Below, one piece after another: positions 7,963-17,100 of a stretch of DNA of 64,000 nt. The stretch is from the NCBI GenBank assembly GCA_017744355.1, contig JAGIBK010000001.1, forward strand, positions 62,001-126,000, written 5' to 3'. The position numbers were made by a program, and so were the translations under genes. Source of the DNA: a bacterium (GTDB lineage Bacteria > Cyanobacteriota > Sericytochromatia > S15B-MN24 > UBA4093). Each line of letters begins with the position of its first letter. The stretch's first letter is position 1. The notes beneath the pieces were generated by a model that was not told where the DNA came from, did no database searches, and worked only from the letters and a program-made list of their open reading frames with translations.

Positions 7963-10245
7963 GTGTCGTTCGATCAGCAGGCACGCGACCTCGTCGCGCA
8001 GATGACCCTCGAAGAGAAGGCTGCTTTCTGCTCGGGGCAGGACTTCTGGACGACCCGTGCCATCGCGCGGCTTCAGCTGCCCTCGATCTGGCTCTCCGAC
8101 GGGCCCCACGGCCTGCGCAAGGCGGGAGGCGGCATGATGGGCCAGGCGCAGCCTGCGACCTGCTTTCCCACGGCCTCGGCCTTGGCCTCGTCGTGGGACG
8201 TCGAGTTGCTCGAACGCTGCGGTCGGGCGATCGCGTGCGAGGCCCAGGCGAGCGGCGTCCACGTGGTGCTCGGCCCGGGCGTCAACATGAAGCGATCGCC
8301 GCTCGGCGGCCGGAACTTCGAGTACTTCTCCGAGGACCCGCGCCTTTCAGGCAAGATGGCCGCGGCCCAGATCACGGGCATGCAGGCCGAGGGCGTCGGC
8401 GCCTGCCTCAAGCACTTCGCTGCCAACAACCAGGAGACCGAGCGCTTCACGTCCAGCTCCGACCCGGACCCGCGCACCCTGCACGAGGTCTACCTCGCGG
8501 CCTTCGAGACGGCCGTCAAGGAGGCCCGCCCCTGGTCCCTGATGGCGGCCTACAACAAGCTCTACGGCACCTACGCGACCGAGAGCGCGCTGCTCTTGCG
8601 GCGCATCCTGAAGGATCAATGGGGCTACGGGGGCGTCGTCGTCTCGGACTGGGGAGCGGTGGACGATCCCGTGGCTGCCTTGCGTGCGGGCATGCACCTG
8701 GAGATGCCCGGTACCGATAACGACCACATGGAGCGCCTGATTGCCGCCGTGCGTGACGGGAGCCTGGAAGAAAGCACCCTCGATGCGATGGTCGGCGAGC
8801 TGCTCAGGGCCATCCTGGCCGTTCACGCCACGCATCGGCCCGAGGCGAGCTTCGACGCCGACGCCCATCACGCCCTGGCCCACGAGCTGGCGGCTGCCAG
8901 CATGGTCCTGCTCAAGAACGACCAGGGCCTCTTGCCTTTGGCGGCCGCCTCGGCCTCGAAGGTCGCCGTGATCGGTGGCTTTGCCAAGCACCCGCGCTAC
9001 CAGGGCTCGGGCAGCTCCCAGGTCAACCCGACCCGCCTCTCGAACGCCTTCGAGCCCCTCGCGTTGGCCCTGGGCGATCGCCTCGCCTACGCCGAGGGCT
9101 ACCTGAGCGACGGGGAGACCACCGATGCGCTGGTGTCCGAGGCGGTGGCCGTCGCGGCGGGCGCGGACGTGGCCATCGTCTTTGCGGGGGTGCCCGAGGT
9201 TTGCGAGTCGGAAGGCTTCGATCGCACGCACCTCTTCTTGCCGGCGGGGCACGATCGGGTGATCGCGGCGGTGGCCCAGGCGCAGCCCCGGACCGTGGTG
9301 GTGCTCATGAACGGCTCGGCGGTCGCCATGCCGTGGGCCGAGAAGGTGGGCGCGATCCTCGAGGCTTGGCTCGGCGGTCAAGCGAGCGGCGAGGCGATCG
9401 CAGACATCCTGACCGGGCGGATCAATCCATCGGGCAAGCTCTCGGAGACCTTCCCCCGTCGGATCGAGGATACCCCGGCCTATCCTTACTTCCCCGCCCG
9501 GGACGGGGTCGCGCGCTATGGCGAGGGCCTGCTCATCGGCTACCGCCACTACGACACCCGCTGTGTCGCGCCCCTCTTCCCCTTCGGCCACGGCCTGAGC
9601 TACACCCGCTTCGCTTACGGCGCGCCGACCCTGAGCGCCGAGGCGATCAAGGATACCGACACCTTGCAGGTGAGCGTGCCCGTCGCCAACGTCGGCGCGC
9701 GTGCCGGCCAGGAGGTCGTGCAGCTCTACGTGCGCAACCGGACGGGGGCGGCAGTCTTTCCCGACAAGGAGCTGCGGCACTTTGCCAAGGTCGCGCTCGA
9801 AGCCGGCGAGACGAAGACCGTCACCTTCGCGCTCACCTTTCGGGACTTCGCCTATTTCGAGCCGTCGATCGAGGACTGGCTCGTTGCGAGCGGCGACTAC
9901 GACGTGCTCGTCGGGGCCTCGTCGCAGGATGTGCGCGACGCTCGGACCGTCACCGTCGAAGCCACGCGCAGGGCCTTCGCCCCGCTCACCCGAAATTCGT
10001 TACTGAAGCAGGTGGGGGCGCATCCGCACGGCAAGGTCCTCTATCGCACGATTCTCGAGGCGGTGGCACCCGTCTTTGGCATGGAGGGCAAGACCGATCC
10101 CGAGGCCCTCACCATGTTCGAGCGCATGATCGCCGACACCCTGATCCACAAGTTCGTGGAGACCTCGGAAGGAAGGCTGAGCGAGCACCGCCTGGACGCG
10201 CTGCTCGCCGAAGCGAACGCCGCCGCGCCGGCCGCCCAGGGTTGA
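7963..10245 (+). CDS. Glycoside hydrolase family 3 beta-glucosidase
   Basis: A 760-residue GH3 enzyme that should remove terminal beta-linked glucose or related sugars from oligosaccharides. The GTG start at 7963 has a strong GGAGG upstream. The N-terminal barrel carries the substrate loop SDGPHGLR (45-52), KHFAANNQE with Lys150-His151, and the nucleophile Asp229 in VVVSDWGA. The second alpha/beta domain contains QGSGSSQVNP, and a fibronectin-III-like domain follows SYTRF at about residues 550-650. There is no signal peptide, so it acts in the cytoplasm, probably on sugars imported by ABC transporters such as the one at the left edge. The last 70 residues are helical and go beyond the usual end. 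Confidence 0.96.
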   Translation: MSFDQQARDLVAQMTLEEKAAFCSGQDFWTTRAIARLQLPSIWLSDGPHGLRKAGGGMMGQAQPATCFPTASALASSWDVELLERCGRAIACEAQASGVHVVLGPGVNMKRSPLGGRNFEYFSEDPRLSGKMAAAQITGMQAEGVGACLKHFAANNQETERFTSSSDPDPRTLHEVYLAAFETAVKEARPWSLMAAYNKLYGTYATESALLLRRILKDQWGYGGVVVSDWGAVDDPVAALRAGMHLEMPGTDNDHMERLIAAVRDGSLEESTLDAMVGELLRAILAVHATHRPEASFDADAHHALAHELAAASMVLLKNDQGLLPLAAASASKVAVIGGFAKHPRYQGSGSSQVNPTRLSNAFEPLALALGDRLAYAEGYLSDGETTDALVSEAVAVAAGADVAIVFAGVPEVCESEGFDRTHLFLPAGHDRVIAAVAQAQPRTVVVLMNGSAVAMPWAEKVGAILEAWLGGQASGEAIADILTGRINPSGKLSETFPRRIEDTPAYPYFPARDGVARYGEGLLIGYRHYDTRCVAPLFPFGHGLSYTRFAYGAPTLSAEAIKDTDTLQVSVPVANVGARAGQEVVQLYVRNRTGAAVFPDKELRHFAKVALEAGETKTVTFALTFRDFAYFEPSIEDWLVASGDYDVLVGASSQDVRDARTVTVEATRRAFAPLTRNSLLKQVGAHPHGKVLYRTILEAVAPVFGMEGKTDPEALTMFERMIADTLIHKFVETSEGRLSEHRLDALLAEANAAAPAAQG

Positions 10246-10262
10246 GCCAGGCGGCCGGCGCG
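10224..10262. terminator. Bidirectional hairpin terminator
   Basis: A 13-bp GC-rich stem (10224-10236 with 10250-10262) encloses the stop codon of the GH3 gene in its loop. It sits between two convergent genes with only 33 bp between their stops. Confidence 0.65.
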
Positions 10263-10278
10263 ATTGAACGTCCGGCAA

Positions 10279-11010
10279 TCACTTCTCCAGCGCGTCGGCG
10301 AGCGCGAGCAAGAGGCCCGCGCCATTGCCACGCCAAGCGCTGCCGTGCATGCATGCGAGTGTCGTGGGAATGGCGGCGGCGAGCCGCTCGAGCATGGTGC
10401 GCGCGTCGCGCGTGTGGGCGAAGTAGTCCATCGCGGCGCGATAGCCTTCACTCGGGCCGAGGATGTCCGATTCGGTCAGCGCCGGGAGGTCGGCGCCCCC
10501 CTGGGTGAAGAGATCACCGCAGAGGAGGGTGCGCGTGGTCGTCTCCATCAGGAAGCCGCAGTCCCAGCCATGGGGCAGGTGCGGGGTGTCGAACCACTGG
10601 AACATGTGCTTGCCGGTGGAGAACACCTCGCCATCGCGGAGCAAGCGCGCGGGGCGATCCGCCAGGTCGTTGATGGACGTGACCCCTGCGATGAAGCCGC
10701 AGAGCGGGCTGGCCTGAGGCGCGACGGCGAGCAGGTCGTTCAGGGCGCCGCACTCATCCGCTTCGACGTGGGAGAAGGCGATGTGGCGGAGCTTGGAGAT
10801 CGGCAGGACCTTCTCGATGGCCTCGCGCGTCGTTTGGAACAGCTTGCGCGGGCCGGTATGGAACAAGAGGGGCTCGTCATCGACAAGTAGATACTGGTTG
10901 AACGTGAAGCCGCCGGGGATGACGCTCGGGGGGATCGGCGTGCTGATGCGATAGATGCTGTCTGCGATCTCGTGAAGGCTCGTGCTCGTCGCGCTGTGGG
11001 TGAGGCTCAT
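10279..11010 (-). CDS. MBL-fold metallo-hydrolase, flavodiiron/ODP-like
   Basis: A 243-residue metallo-beta-lactamase-fold protein. The motif SHVEADECG matches the H-x-E-x-D metal signature of the oxygen-binding (ODP/flavodiiron) branch rather than the classical H-x-H-x-D-H. Later ligands are plausible in PHLPHGW, the GDLFTQGG loop and ACMHGS. There is no flavodoxin domain, so it resembles stand-alone diiron ODP proteins, which are proposed oxygen or redox sensors. I preferred the ATG at 11008-11010 because GGAGG lies just upstream; a start at 11037 would run through an AT-rich regulatory region. It is divergent from the KimA-like gene. Confidence 0.87.
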   Translation of the reverse strand: MSLTHSATSTSLHEIADSIYRISTPIPPSVIPGGFTFNQYLLVDDEPLLFHTGPRKLFQTTREAIEKVLPISKLRHIAFSHVEADECGALNDLLAVAPQASPLCGFIAGVTSINDLADRPARLLRDGEVFSTGKHMFQWFDTPHLPHGWDCGFLMETTTRTLLCGDLFTQGGADLPALTESDILGPSEGYRAAMDYFAHTRDARTMLERLAAAIPTTLACMHGSAWRGNGAGLLLALADALEK

Positions 11011-11022
11011 CGTGCTTCCTCC

Positions 11023-11075
11023 TACAAAATTCGACAAAATTTATCTTCGTAAAATTATACGATATTTTGTTAAGT
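11023..11075 (-). promoter_or_regulatory. AT-rich promoter/operator of the MBL-fold gene
   Basis: In an otherwise GC-rich region this stretch is very AT-rich. On the minus strand it reads ACAAAAT, a perfect TATAAT box, then ATTTTGT twice. The ACAAAAT/ATTTTGT words are inverted and repeated around the -10 box, as expected for a repressor site. No regulator gene is adjacent. Confidence 0.5.
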
Positions 11076-11157
11076 CACTGGACAGATCCCATGCGTGCCT
11101 GTTGCGGGATTGGGGGCGAGTTTCTATACCTCCCTCACATGAGAGAGGATCTCGGCC

Positions 11158-13152
11158 ATGGCTCAAGACTTGCCGCCTGAAGCCACCCCGGGCCCGGCCG
11201 ATCGTTCTGACCGAGGTGCCCCTTTACCATCGGGCTGTTCAGCCGAGCCCGCCGAGAAGGGCCCGGCGCATTTCACCCTCTCGCAAGGTGCGTCCGAAGG
11301 CGCGCCCTTCTTCGGGCGAACGTTGCTTCGCTTCAAGCACTTCCTGATCGGGCGACCTCTGGCCACCCTTCAGTTGCCCCACGAGCGGATCCCCAAGTGG
11401 AAGGCGCTGGCGGTGCTCTCGTCGGATGCCCTCTCGTCGGTGGCTTATGCGACGGAAGAGATCCTCTTGGTGCTCGTCGTGGCGGGGACGGCGAGCCTGG
11501 GGCTCAGCCTCCCCATCGCCGGGGCGATCGCCCTTTTGCTCGCGGCCGTGGCCTTCTCCTATCGTCAGACGATTTTTCACTATCCCCAGGGCGGGGGGAC
11601 CTACACCGTGACCAAGGACAACCTGGGTCTCAGGCCCGCCCTGGTCGCGGGGTCCTCGCTCATGGTCGATTACGTGCTGACGGTGGCGGTCAGCGTCTCT
11701 TCCGGGGTTGCGGCGGTGACCTCGGCGTTTCCGGCGCTCCATCCTTACAAGGCGCCTTTGGCCGTGGGGGTCGTGGTGCTCCTGACGCTCGCAAACCTGA
11801 GGGGCACGCGCGAGTCGGCGACGATCTTCGTGTTGCCGACCTACTTCTTCATTGGCAGCATGTTCGTGTTGCTCGGCCTCGGGGCCTGGAAGATCGCTCT
11901 GGGCGCGCCGCCCGTCGAGGCGACGACCGAAGCTACGCGCTCGGCGAGCGAGGCGATCGGGGTCTTTCTCGTGTTGAGGGCTTTCGCTTCGGGCTGCACG
12001 GCCATGACGGGGACCGAGGCCATCTCGAACGGCATTCCCATCTTTCGAGAGCCTCAGTCTCGGAACGCGGCCACGACCCTGTCCTGGATGGCCGCCTTGC
12101 TGGCCCTCTTCTTCCTCGGTATCACCTTCCTGGCGCAGCACTACGCGATCCACCCCGCGCCCGAAGAGACCGTGGTATCCCAGCTCACGCGCGCGATCGC
12201 GGGTCACGGCGTGCTGTACTACGCGGTCCAGGCCTCGACGGCCCTCATCCTGCTTTTGGCTGCCAACACCAGCTACGCGGACTTTCCGCGACTCGCGAAC
12301 TTCATGGCGCAGGACGGCTTTTTGCCGAAGCAGTTCACCTATTTCGGCGATCGCCTGGCCTATTCGACGGGCATCATCGTGCTCGGCCTTTTGTCTGGCT
12401 TGCTTGTCGCGCTCTTCAGGGCCGATACGCACGCCTTGATCCCGCTCTACGCGGTCGGAGTCTTCGTGGCCTTCACCTTGTCGCAGGCCAGCATGGCCTG
12501 GCGCTGGTGGAGCCGGCGAGAGCCAGGTTGGCCCCGAGGGCTGGTGATCAACGGGGTCGGGGCGCTGGCCACGGGGATCGTCTCGCTGGTGGTCGTCGTG
12601 ACGAAGTTCGTGCACGGCGCCTGGATTATCGTCCTCTTGATCCCCTTGATGGTTGCCGCGTTTTCCTGGGTTCGCACTTACTACCAGTGCATTGAGCGAG
12701 TGCTGGCGCTCGATCCCGACGCGCGCGCGTTCGGCCCGCTCAAGCCTGGCTGGGTCGTCGTGCCCGTTTCGGGCCTCAACAAGGCCGGCGTGAACACGGT
12801 GCGGCTGGCGTTAGCTCTCTCCGAGCGGGTGACATTGGTCCACGTCACTGATCGACCGGAGGAGGGCGATCGCGTGCAGAGCGAGTGGCAGCGCCACTTC
12901 CCCGCTCTCCCGTTCGTGATCGTGGAGTCGCCGTATCGCATGCTCGTCTCGCCGATCATCGCCTATCTGCGGGCTTGCCGGCCCCAAGCACCCGCGGGCC
13001 CCATCCTCGTTGTCCTGACGGAGCTGGTACCGCAGCGCTGGTGGCAGTACGTGCTCTTCAACCTGGATGCCTTGAAGTTCAAGCTCGCGCTCTTTTTCAT
13101 GCCCCGGGTCAACGTCGTGGACGCTCCGTTCCACCTCGAAGAGGAGGGCTAA
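11158..13152 (+). CDS. kimA: APC-superfamily potassium transporter, KimA-like
   Basis: A 664-residue membrane protein that closely resembles Bacillus KimA (YdaO), a high-affinity K+/H+ symporter. Recognisable stretches are LSSDALSSVAYATEEIL, FSYRQTIFHYPQGGGTYTV, LMVDYVLTVAVSVSSG and the later TGTEAISNGIPIF. Twelve hydrophobic segments are followed by a soluble C-terminal region of about 150 residues with a universal-stress-like character (VSGLNKAGVNTVRLALALS). The N-terminus carries an extra soluble arm of about 50 residues compared with KimA. A GAGAGGAT ribosome site precedes the ATG. It is probably monocistronic. A general amino-acid permease is the alternative, less likely from these motifs. 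Confidence 0.88.
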   Translation: MAQDLPPEATPGPADRSDRGAPLPSGCSAEPAEKGPAHFTLSQGASEGAPFFGRTLLRFKHFLIGRPLATLQLPHERIPKWKALAVLSSDALSSVAYATEEILLVLVVAGTASLGLSLPIAGAIALLLAAVAFSYRQTIFHYPQGGGTYTVTKDNLGLRPALVAGSSLMVDYVLTVAVSVSSGVAAVTSAFPALHPYKAPLAVGVVVLLTLANLRGTRESATIFVLPTYFFIGSMFVLLGLGAWKIALGAPPVEATTEATRSASEAIGVFLVLRAFASGCTAMTGTEAISNGIPIFREPQSRNAATTLSWMAALLALFFLGITFLAQHYAIHPAPEETVVSQLTRAIAGHGVLYYAVQASTALILLLAANTSYADFPRLANFMAQDGFLPKQFTYFGDRLAYSTGIIVLGLLSGLLVALFRADTHALIPLYAVGVFVAFTLSQASMAWRWWSRREPGWPRGLVINGVGALATGIVSLVVVVTKFVHGAWIIVLLIPLMVAAFSWVRTYYQCIERVLALDPDARAFGPLKPGWVVVPVSGLNKAGVNTVRLALALSERVTLVHVTDRPEEGDRVQSEWQRHFPALPFVIVESPYRMLVSPIIAYLRACRPQAPAGPILVVLTELVPQRWWQYVLFNLDALKFKLALFFMPRVNVVDAPFHLEEEG

Positions 13153-13170
13153 ATTCAAGCGCGGTGATCG

Positions 13171-14289
13171 CTACTGGCAAGTCGGCAGGAAGATGGCGAA
13201 GAGGCTTCCGCGCCCAGGCATGCTCGCCATTTCGACCCGCCCTCCGTGCAGTTCCGCGAGCTTCTTGACGAGCGTAAGCCCGAGTCCGAGGCCGCCGGCG
13301 CGCTGGGAATCCCCCTGCTTGAACTGCCGGAAGGCCTCCCAGACGTGTGCCTGGAAGGCGGGAGGGATCCCCTCGCCGCAGTCCTCGACTTCCAGGCGCA
13401 CGTGCGACTTGCAAGCCCGGGTGCGCACGGTGATTTTCCCGCCGGGCGGTGAGAATTTTCGCGCGTTCTCCAGCAATTCGAGCACCATCTGGAGAAGCCG
13501 CCGGAAATCCCCTTGAACGAGCGGCAAGTCGGGGACGCTCTCGGTCACCACATTGAGCACGTTGCTTTGGAACGTTTCGCGCGAGAGCGCGATCGCCTGA
13601 TCGATGACCTCGTCGAGCGCGACCTCCGTCGGATGCAAGGGAAGGCTGTCGCTGAGTAGCGCGCTGTAGTCGAGCATGTGGTTGATGTGCTCGGAGAGCC
13701 GCCTGCTGCCGTCCTCGATCCCATTGAGCAGCTCCTGGTCCGGATACATGTCCTGCAAGAGCTCCGTGTAGCCGAGGATCAAGGAGAGGGGCGTCTTCAT
13801 CTCGTGGGAGAGCGTGGAGAGGAAGTGATCCTTGAGGCGGGCGAGCTCTCGGGCTTTCACCAGCTCCAGGTTGCGGCGCACGATCTCGGCCGCCGCCTCC
13901 TTGCACATGGTCAAATCACGGGCGCTTGCGATGATGAGTTCTCGCTCTTCCGCCTCGAAGACCCCCAGCCGCACCTCCACCGGGTAGCAGCTGCCGTCCT
14001 TGCGGCGATGCAGCCCTTCCAGGGTGCAGGTCGAGCCGTAGCGAATCTGCTGCCAGATTTGCTCCAACTTCTCCTGGGTCAGGCTCTCTTCGAAGTCCGA
14101 GACGTTCAGCGACAGCATCTCGTCGCGGGAGTAGCCCAGCGAAATGCAGGTCTGCTCGTTGGTCTCGATGATCCGGCCGGCCCGGTCGTGGATGTGCAGG
14201 ATGTCGGCCGACTTTTGCATGATATGTCGGTAGTGCCGCTCGCTCAGCGTGATAGCTGCTTGCTCATCCGGGATGCCGGGGGGATTCAT
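13171..14289 (-). CDS. PAS sensor histidine kinase, cytoplasmic
   Basis: A 372-residue sensor kinase with one PAS domain (about 18-135, with RRKDGSCYPVEVRLGVFE), a short linker helix, the HisKA box STLSHEMKTPLSLILGY, and an ATPase domain with ELLENARKFSPPGG, DCGEGIP and GGLGLGLTLVKKLAELHGG. There is no membrane segment and no adjacent response regulator. The kinase core is most like CheY-coupled or BaeS-type soluble kinases. It converges with the KimA-like gene with 18 bp between stops; no functional link is evident. Confidence 0.95.
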   Translation of the reverse strand: MNPPGIPDEQAAITLSERHYRHIMQKSADILHIHDRAGRIIETNEQTCISLGYSRDEMLSLNVSDFEESLTQEKLEQIWQQIRYGSTCTLEGLHRRKDGSCYPVEVRLGVFEAEERELIIASARDLTMCKEAAAEIVRRNLELVKARELARLKDHFLSTLSHEMKTPLSLILGYTELLQDMYPDQELLNGIEDGSRRLSEHINHMLDYSALLSDSLPLHPTEVALDEVIDQAIALSRETFQSNVLNVVTESVPDLPLVQGDFRRLLQMVLELLENARKFSPPGGKITVRTRACKSHVRLEVEDCGEGIPPAFQAHVWEAFRQFKQGDSQRAGGLGLGLTLVKKLAELHGGRVEMASMPGRGSLFAIFLPTCQ

Positions 14290-14496
14290 TCTAAGCTCCT
14301 CATGGTCGTGGCCGGGGCGCGTAAAACGCAGTCAGAGAGCGCTATCCAGCCGCGTTGCATTATCTCAGCCGCAGCGATCGCGTCAAGAATCGAGCGCCCC
14401 TCATGCCTGGGATGCCGGGCTTGACTTTTGGGTTAGTGTGTTGCTGTAATGGTTACATAAAAGCCCCCCTTTCCGCTGCACTGGAGCGATCGCTTC

Positions 14497-15408
14497 ATGA
14501 CCCTTTCGCTCGACGATTACCGTACGCTCTTGGCGCTGGATGCGCCCTACCAAGCCCCGGCGCCTGCCTCGGCCCAAGAGGCGCCGGAGCTGATCAAGAC
14601 CTTGCTCTCGGAACTGATCAGGGCGATGCCTGAGGATCCACTGGTCCGTCGGCTCGCGCAGGCCGATCAACTCTCCGTGCGGCAGCGCTTGCAGGGGATG
14701 CTGACGGTCTTGCCCGCAAGGCCTGCCATGCCCGCGGCATTCCACGACCAGTTGGACCGCCTCCTGCAATACGAACTGAGCCAGAAGGCCATCACCCAAG
14801 GGGCGACCCTTCCGAATCTCGCGGAGCGCTTCGTCGGGACCTCCTTCTCGGCGGCTGCGCGGTGTGCTTTGTGGCGAGGAGACATCACGACCCTTGAAGT
14901 CGATGCGATCGTCAACGCGGCGAACGATGCCATGATGGGCTGCTTTCAGCCCTTTCACGCCTGCATCGACAACGCGATCCATGCGGCGGCGGGGCCCCGC
15001 CTGAGAGAGGACTGCGATCGCCTCATGACCTTGCAAGGAGGCCCCGAGCCGACGGGCACCGCCAAGGTCACCCGTGGTTACCACTTGCCTTCGCGCTTCG
15101 TCCTGCACACGGTGGGCCCCCTCTACCGCGGCCCAGGGCCGGTGCCTTCGGCGCGCGATCGCGAGGCGCTCGCGGCCAGCTACCGTTCCTGCCTCGATCT
15201 GGCGGCAGCGCTCGGTTCCATCCGGACCCTGGCGTTTTGCAGCATCTCGACGGGCGTCTTCGGCTTTCCGGCGCGCCCGGCGGCCGAAGTGGCCCTGCAG
15301 ACCGTCGCTCGGTGGCTCCAGGACCATCCCGGCGTGATCGACCGGGTGATTTTCAACGTCTTTTCGGCGGCCGATCAGGAGCTCTACGAGAGCCTCTTGG
15401 CGGTCTGA
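14497..15408 (+). CDS. Zinc-dependent macrodomain, protein-ADP-ribose hydrolase
   Basis: A 303-residue protein with an N-terminal helical region (1-120) and a macrodomain (about 124-303). The macrodomain holds DAIVNAAND (136-144) and the zinc signature GCFQPFHACIDNAIH with Cys149, His154 and Cys156, as in the SpyMacroD/SAV0325 group. These enzymes remove mono-ADP-ribose from proteins. The second phosphate loop is CSISTGVFGFP. A SirTM-type sirtuin gene starts 23 bp after its stop, the pairing known from pathogen SirTM operons, where the sirtuin adds ADP-ribose and the macrodomain removes it. The start is the ATG at 14497. Confidence 0.94.
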   Translation: MTLSLDDYRTLLALDAPYQAPAPASAQEAPELIKTLLSELIRAMPEDPLVRRLAQADQLSVRQRLQGMLTVLPARPAMPAAFHDQLDRLLQYELSQKAITQGATLPNLAERFVGTSFSAAARCALWRGDITTLEVDAIVNAANDAMMGCFQPFHACIDNAIHAAAGPRLREDCDRLMTLQGGPEPTGTAKVTRGYHLPSRFVLHTVGPLYRGPGPVPSARDREALAASYRSCLDLAAALGSIRTLAFCSISTGVFGFPARPAAEVALQTVARWLQDHPGVIDRVIFNVFSAADQELYESLLAV

Positions 15409-15431
15409 GCCCTCTATACGGAGAACGTCCC

Positions 15432-16319
15432 ATGCCCATTCCCGTGACTTTGCCGGATGATCGGCTGATCGAGGAGACCCTGGCGCGCCTTGCGCGGGCC
15501 GAGCGGGTGTTGATCGGCGCCGGCGCGGGCCTTTCGGTGGATGCAGGCATCAACTACCTGGATACGGCCTACTTCGCGCGGCGCTTCCCTGCCATGTTGC
15601 AGTACGGCTTCACGTGCCAGTACGAGTTCATGGGGGACCTGGACTGGAGCGAGGAGCTGCAGTGGGGATACCTTGCGGATCACGTGAACGCCGTGCGCTA
15701 CGAGACGCCTGCCCAGCCGGTGTACACCAAGCTGTTCGAGCTGGTGAAGGACAAGGATTACTTCGTCATCACGAGCAACGTGGACGCGCAGTTCGCCAAG
15801 GGGGGCTTTTCGGAGGGTCGCATCTTCACCCGTCAGGGCCGTTACGACTATCTCCAGTGCCTCGCGCCCTGCACGACCGAGGTTTGGCCCATCGAGCCGG
15901 TCATCGATCGCATCCTGCCCGTCATCGACCCTGCGACCCAGCAGGTGACGGATCCTGACGTTATCCCGCGCTGCCCCCATTGCGGCGGCCCCGTGTTCAT
16001 GAACGTGCGGGGCGGCCCGTGGTTCGTGGAGGAGCCCTACGAGGCCTTGGGCGAGCAGTTCAATGATTGGCTGGATGACGCCTGGGGGGCGCCGCTGCTC
16101 CTCGTCGAGATCGGCGCCGGCTTCAATACCCCCAGCGTGATTCGCTGGCCCATGGAGCAAATCGCGCAGCAGCACCCTGACGCTCACTTGCTGCGCGTCA
16201 ATCCCGATTACCCGCAGTTGCCGCCCGAGCTATCGGGTAAGGCCACCTCCGTGAGGTCGGGGGGATTGCCCTTCATCGAGGCGCTGCATGTTCGCAGGTC
16301 ACGGGGCAAGCTGTCTTAG
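15432..16319 (+). CDS. SirTM-type sirtuin (protein ADP-ribosyltransferase)
   Basis: A 295-residue divergent sirtuin. The NAD-binding motif is GAGAGLSVDAGI (29-40). The canonical T-Q-N-I-D-x-L-H segment is TSNVDAQF (114-121), so the catalytic histidine is absent, which is a hallmark of class M sirtuins that ADP-ribosylate instead of deacetylating. Zinc-ligand cysteines are Cys143, Cys147, Cys181 and Cys184. The ATG at 15432 has GGAG at 15420. It is coupled to the macrodomain gene upstream. The known substrate in this system is a lipoylated GcvH-like protein made in the same operon; neither it nor a lipoate ligase is seen here, so the target is unknown. Confidence 0.93.
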   Translation: MPIPVTLPDDRLIEETLARLARAERVLIGAGAGLSVDAGINYLDTAYFARRFPAMLQYGFTCQYEFMGDLDWSEELQWGYLADHVNAVRYETPAQPVYTKLFELVKDKDYFVITSNVDAQFAKGGFSEGRIFTRQGRYDYLQCLAPCTTEVWPIEPVIDRILPVIDPATQQVTDPDVIPRCPHCGGPVFMNVRGGPWFVEEPYEALGEQFNDWLDDAWGAPLLLVEIGAGFNTPSVIRWPMEQIAQQHPDAHLLRVNPDYPQLPPELSGKATSVRSGGLPFIEALHVRRSRGKLS

Positions 16320-16579
16320 CGGCGCAAGTGCTGGAACACGCGCTGGTTCCAGGCGTTTTGATCCAGGATCGTGGGCGAGTTTTCGCCCTCTCGCTGCGCA
16401 AGGATGCGGCCGAAGTCCGTAGGCTTGCGATCGCCGAGCGCCTGGCCCGACCAGCTGGCGAAGTCGGGCGAGTCCCCGAGGAAGGCCATCAGGGTTTGCC
16501 GGTTGACCTCTACGGCGAGGTTTACCTCGGGGATGACGATGGTGTCGACCTTGGGGCCGTTCACGAAATAGGCGATCAT
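16316..16579 (-). CDS. Small protein of unknown function
   Basis: An 87-residue protein that I do not recognise. It begins MIAYFVNGPKVDTIVIPEVN and ends in a basic NQRVFQHLRR; there is no signal peptide or membrane segment. A good AGGAGA site precedes the ATG at 16579, which supports it being real. Its stop overlaps the SirTM stop by 4 bp in tail-to-tail orientation. The asparagine and aspartate richness and compact size would suit a small soluble enzyme subunit or binding protein, but nothing firm can be said. Confidence 0.65.
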   Translation of the reverse strand: MIAYFVNGPKVDTIVIPEVNLAVEVNRQTLMAFLGDSPDFASWSGQALGDRKPTDFGRILAQREGENSPTILDQNAWNQRVFQHLRR

Positions 16580-16644
16580 GATGCTCTCCTGGGCAGTCGC
16601 CCTGAACGAAACCGATCAGGGCAGAGGCTTACGGTGGCTCGAAT

Positions 16645-17100
16645 TCAGCGATGGGCGGCTTTACCGAGGGCCGCGGCGAGCGCGTCGATCATCAAGGCCC
16701 AGGAGGCCTCGGTGCGCGCTGCGTACTCGGCCCAATCCGGGTGCAGTTCGTGGGTCAACGTCAGGGTGGTCCCGGCCTCTTGCGGCACGAGTTCGACGGT
16801 TACCCGAGAGCGGTCCGCTGAAGGCATTACCCCCCAGGTGAACACCAGCCGCTGCGGCCGGCTCATCTCCAGGTACTCGCCGACGTGGTCGATCTCCGCG
16901 CCTTGGCGTCGCACGACGAAGGAGAAGGCGCCGCCCACGCGCGCATCGAGCGAGATGCGCACGACTTCCTCGTCGCGCAGCGCGGGGCCGAACATCCAGC
17001 GGCCAATCATCTCGGGCGAGAGCCAGGCATCGAAGACGCGATCCGGCGATGCGTCGATACGACGGCTGACCACTGCGTTGACAGGGTGCTCAGGGTTCAT
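16645..17100 (-). CDS. SRPBCC (AHSA1-type) protein
   Basis: A 151-residue START-like fold protein. Family marks are RRIDASPDRVFDAWLSPEMIGRW split at 13-35, the central VGGAFSFVVRRQG, GEYLEMSRPQRLVFTW, and the closing helix WALMIDALAAAL. Such proteins bind hydrophobic ligands or act as Aha1-like co-chaperones; the function here is unknown. It stands alone without the ArsR regulator that accompanies the other SRPBCC genes in this window. Confidence 0.9.
   Translation of the reverse strand: MNPEHPVNAVVSRRIDASPDRVFDAWLSPEMIGRWMFGPALRDEEVVRISLDARVGGAFSFVVRRQGAEIDHVGEYLEMSRPQRLVFTWGVMPSADRSRVTVELVPQEAGTTLTLTHELHPDWAEYAARTEASWALMIDALAAALGKAAHR

Noticed and set aside
8347..9780. 477-codon open frame opposite the GH3 gene
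   Set aside because: Antisense shadow with low complexity; the GH3 frame has catalytic residues and a ribosome site.
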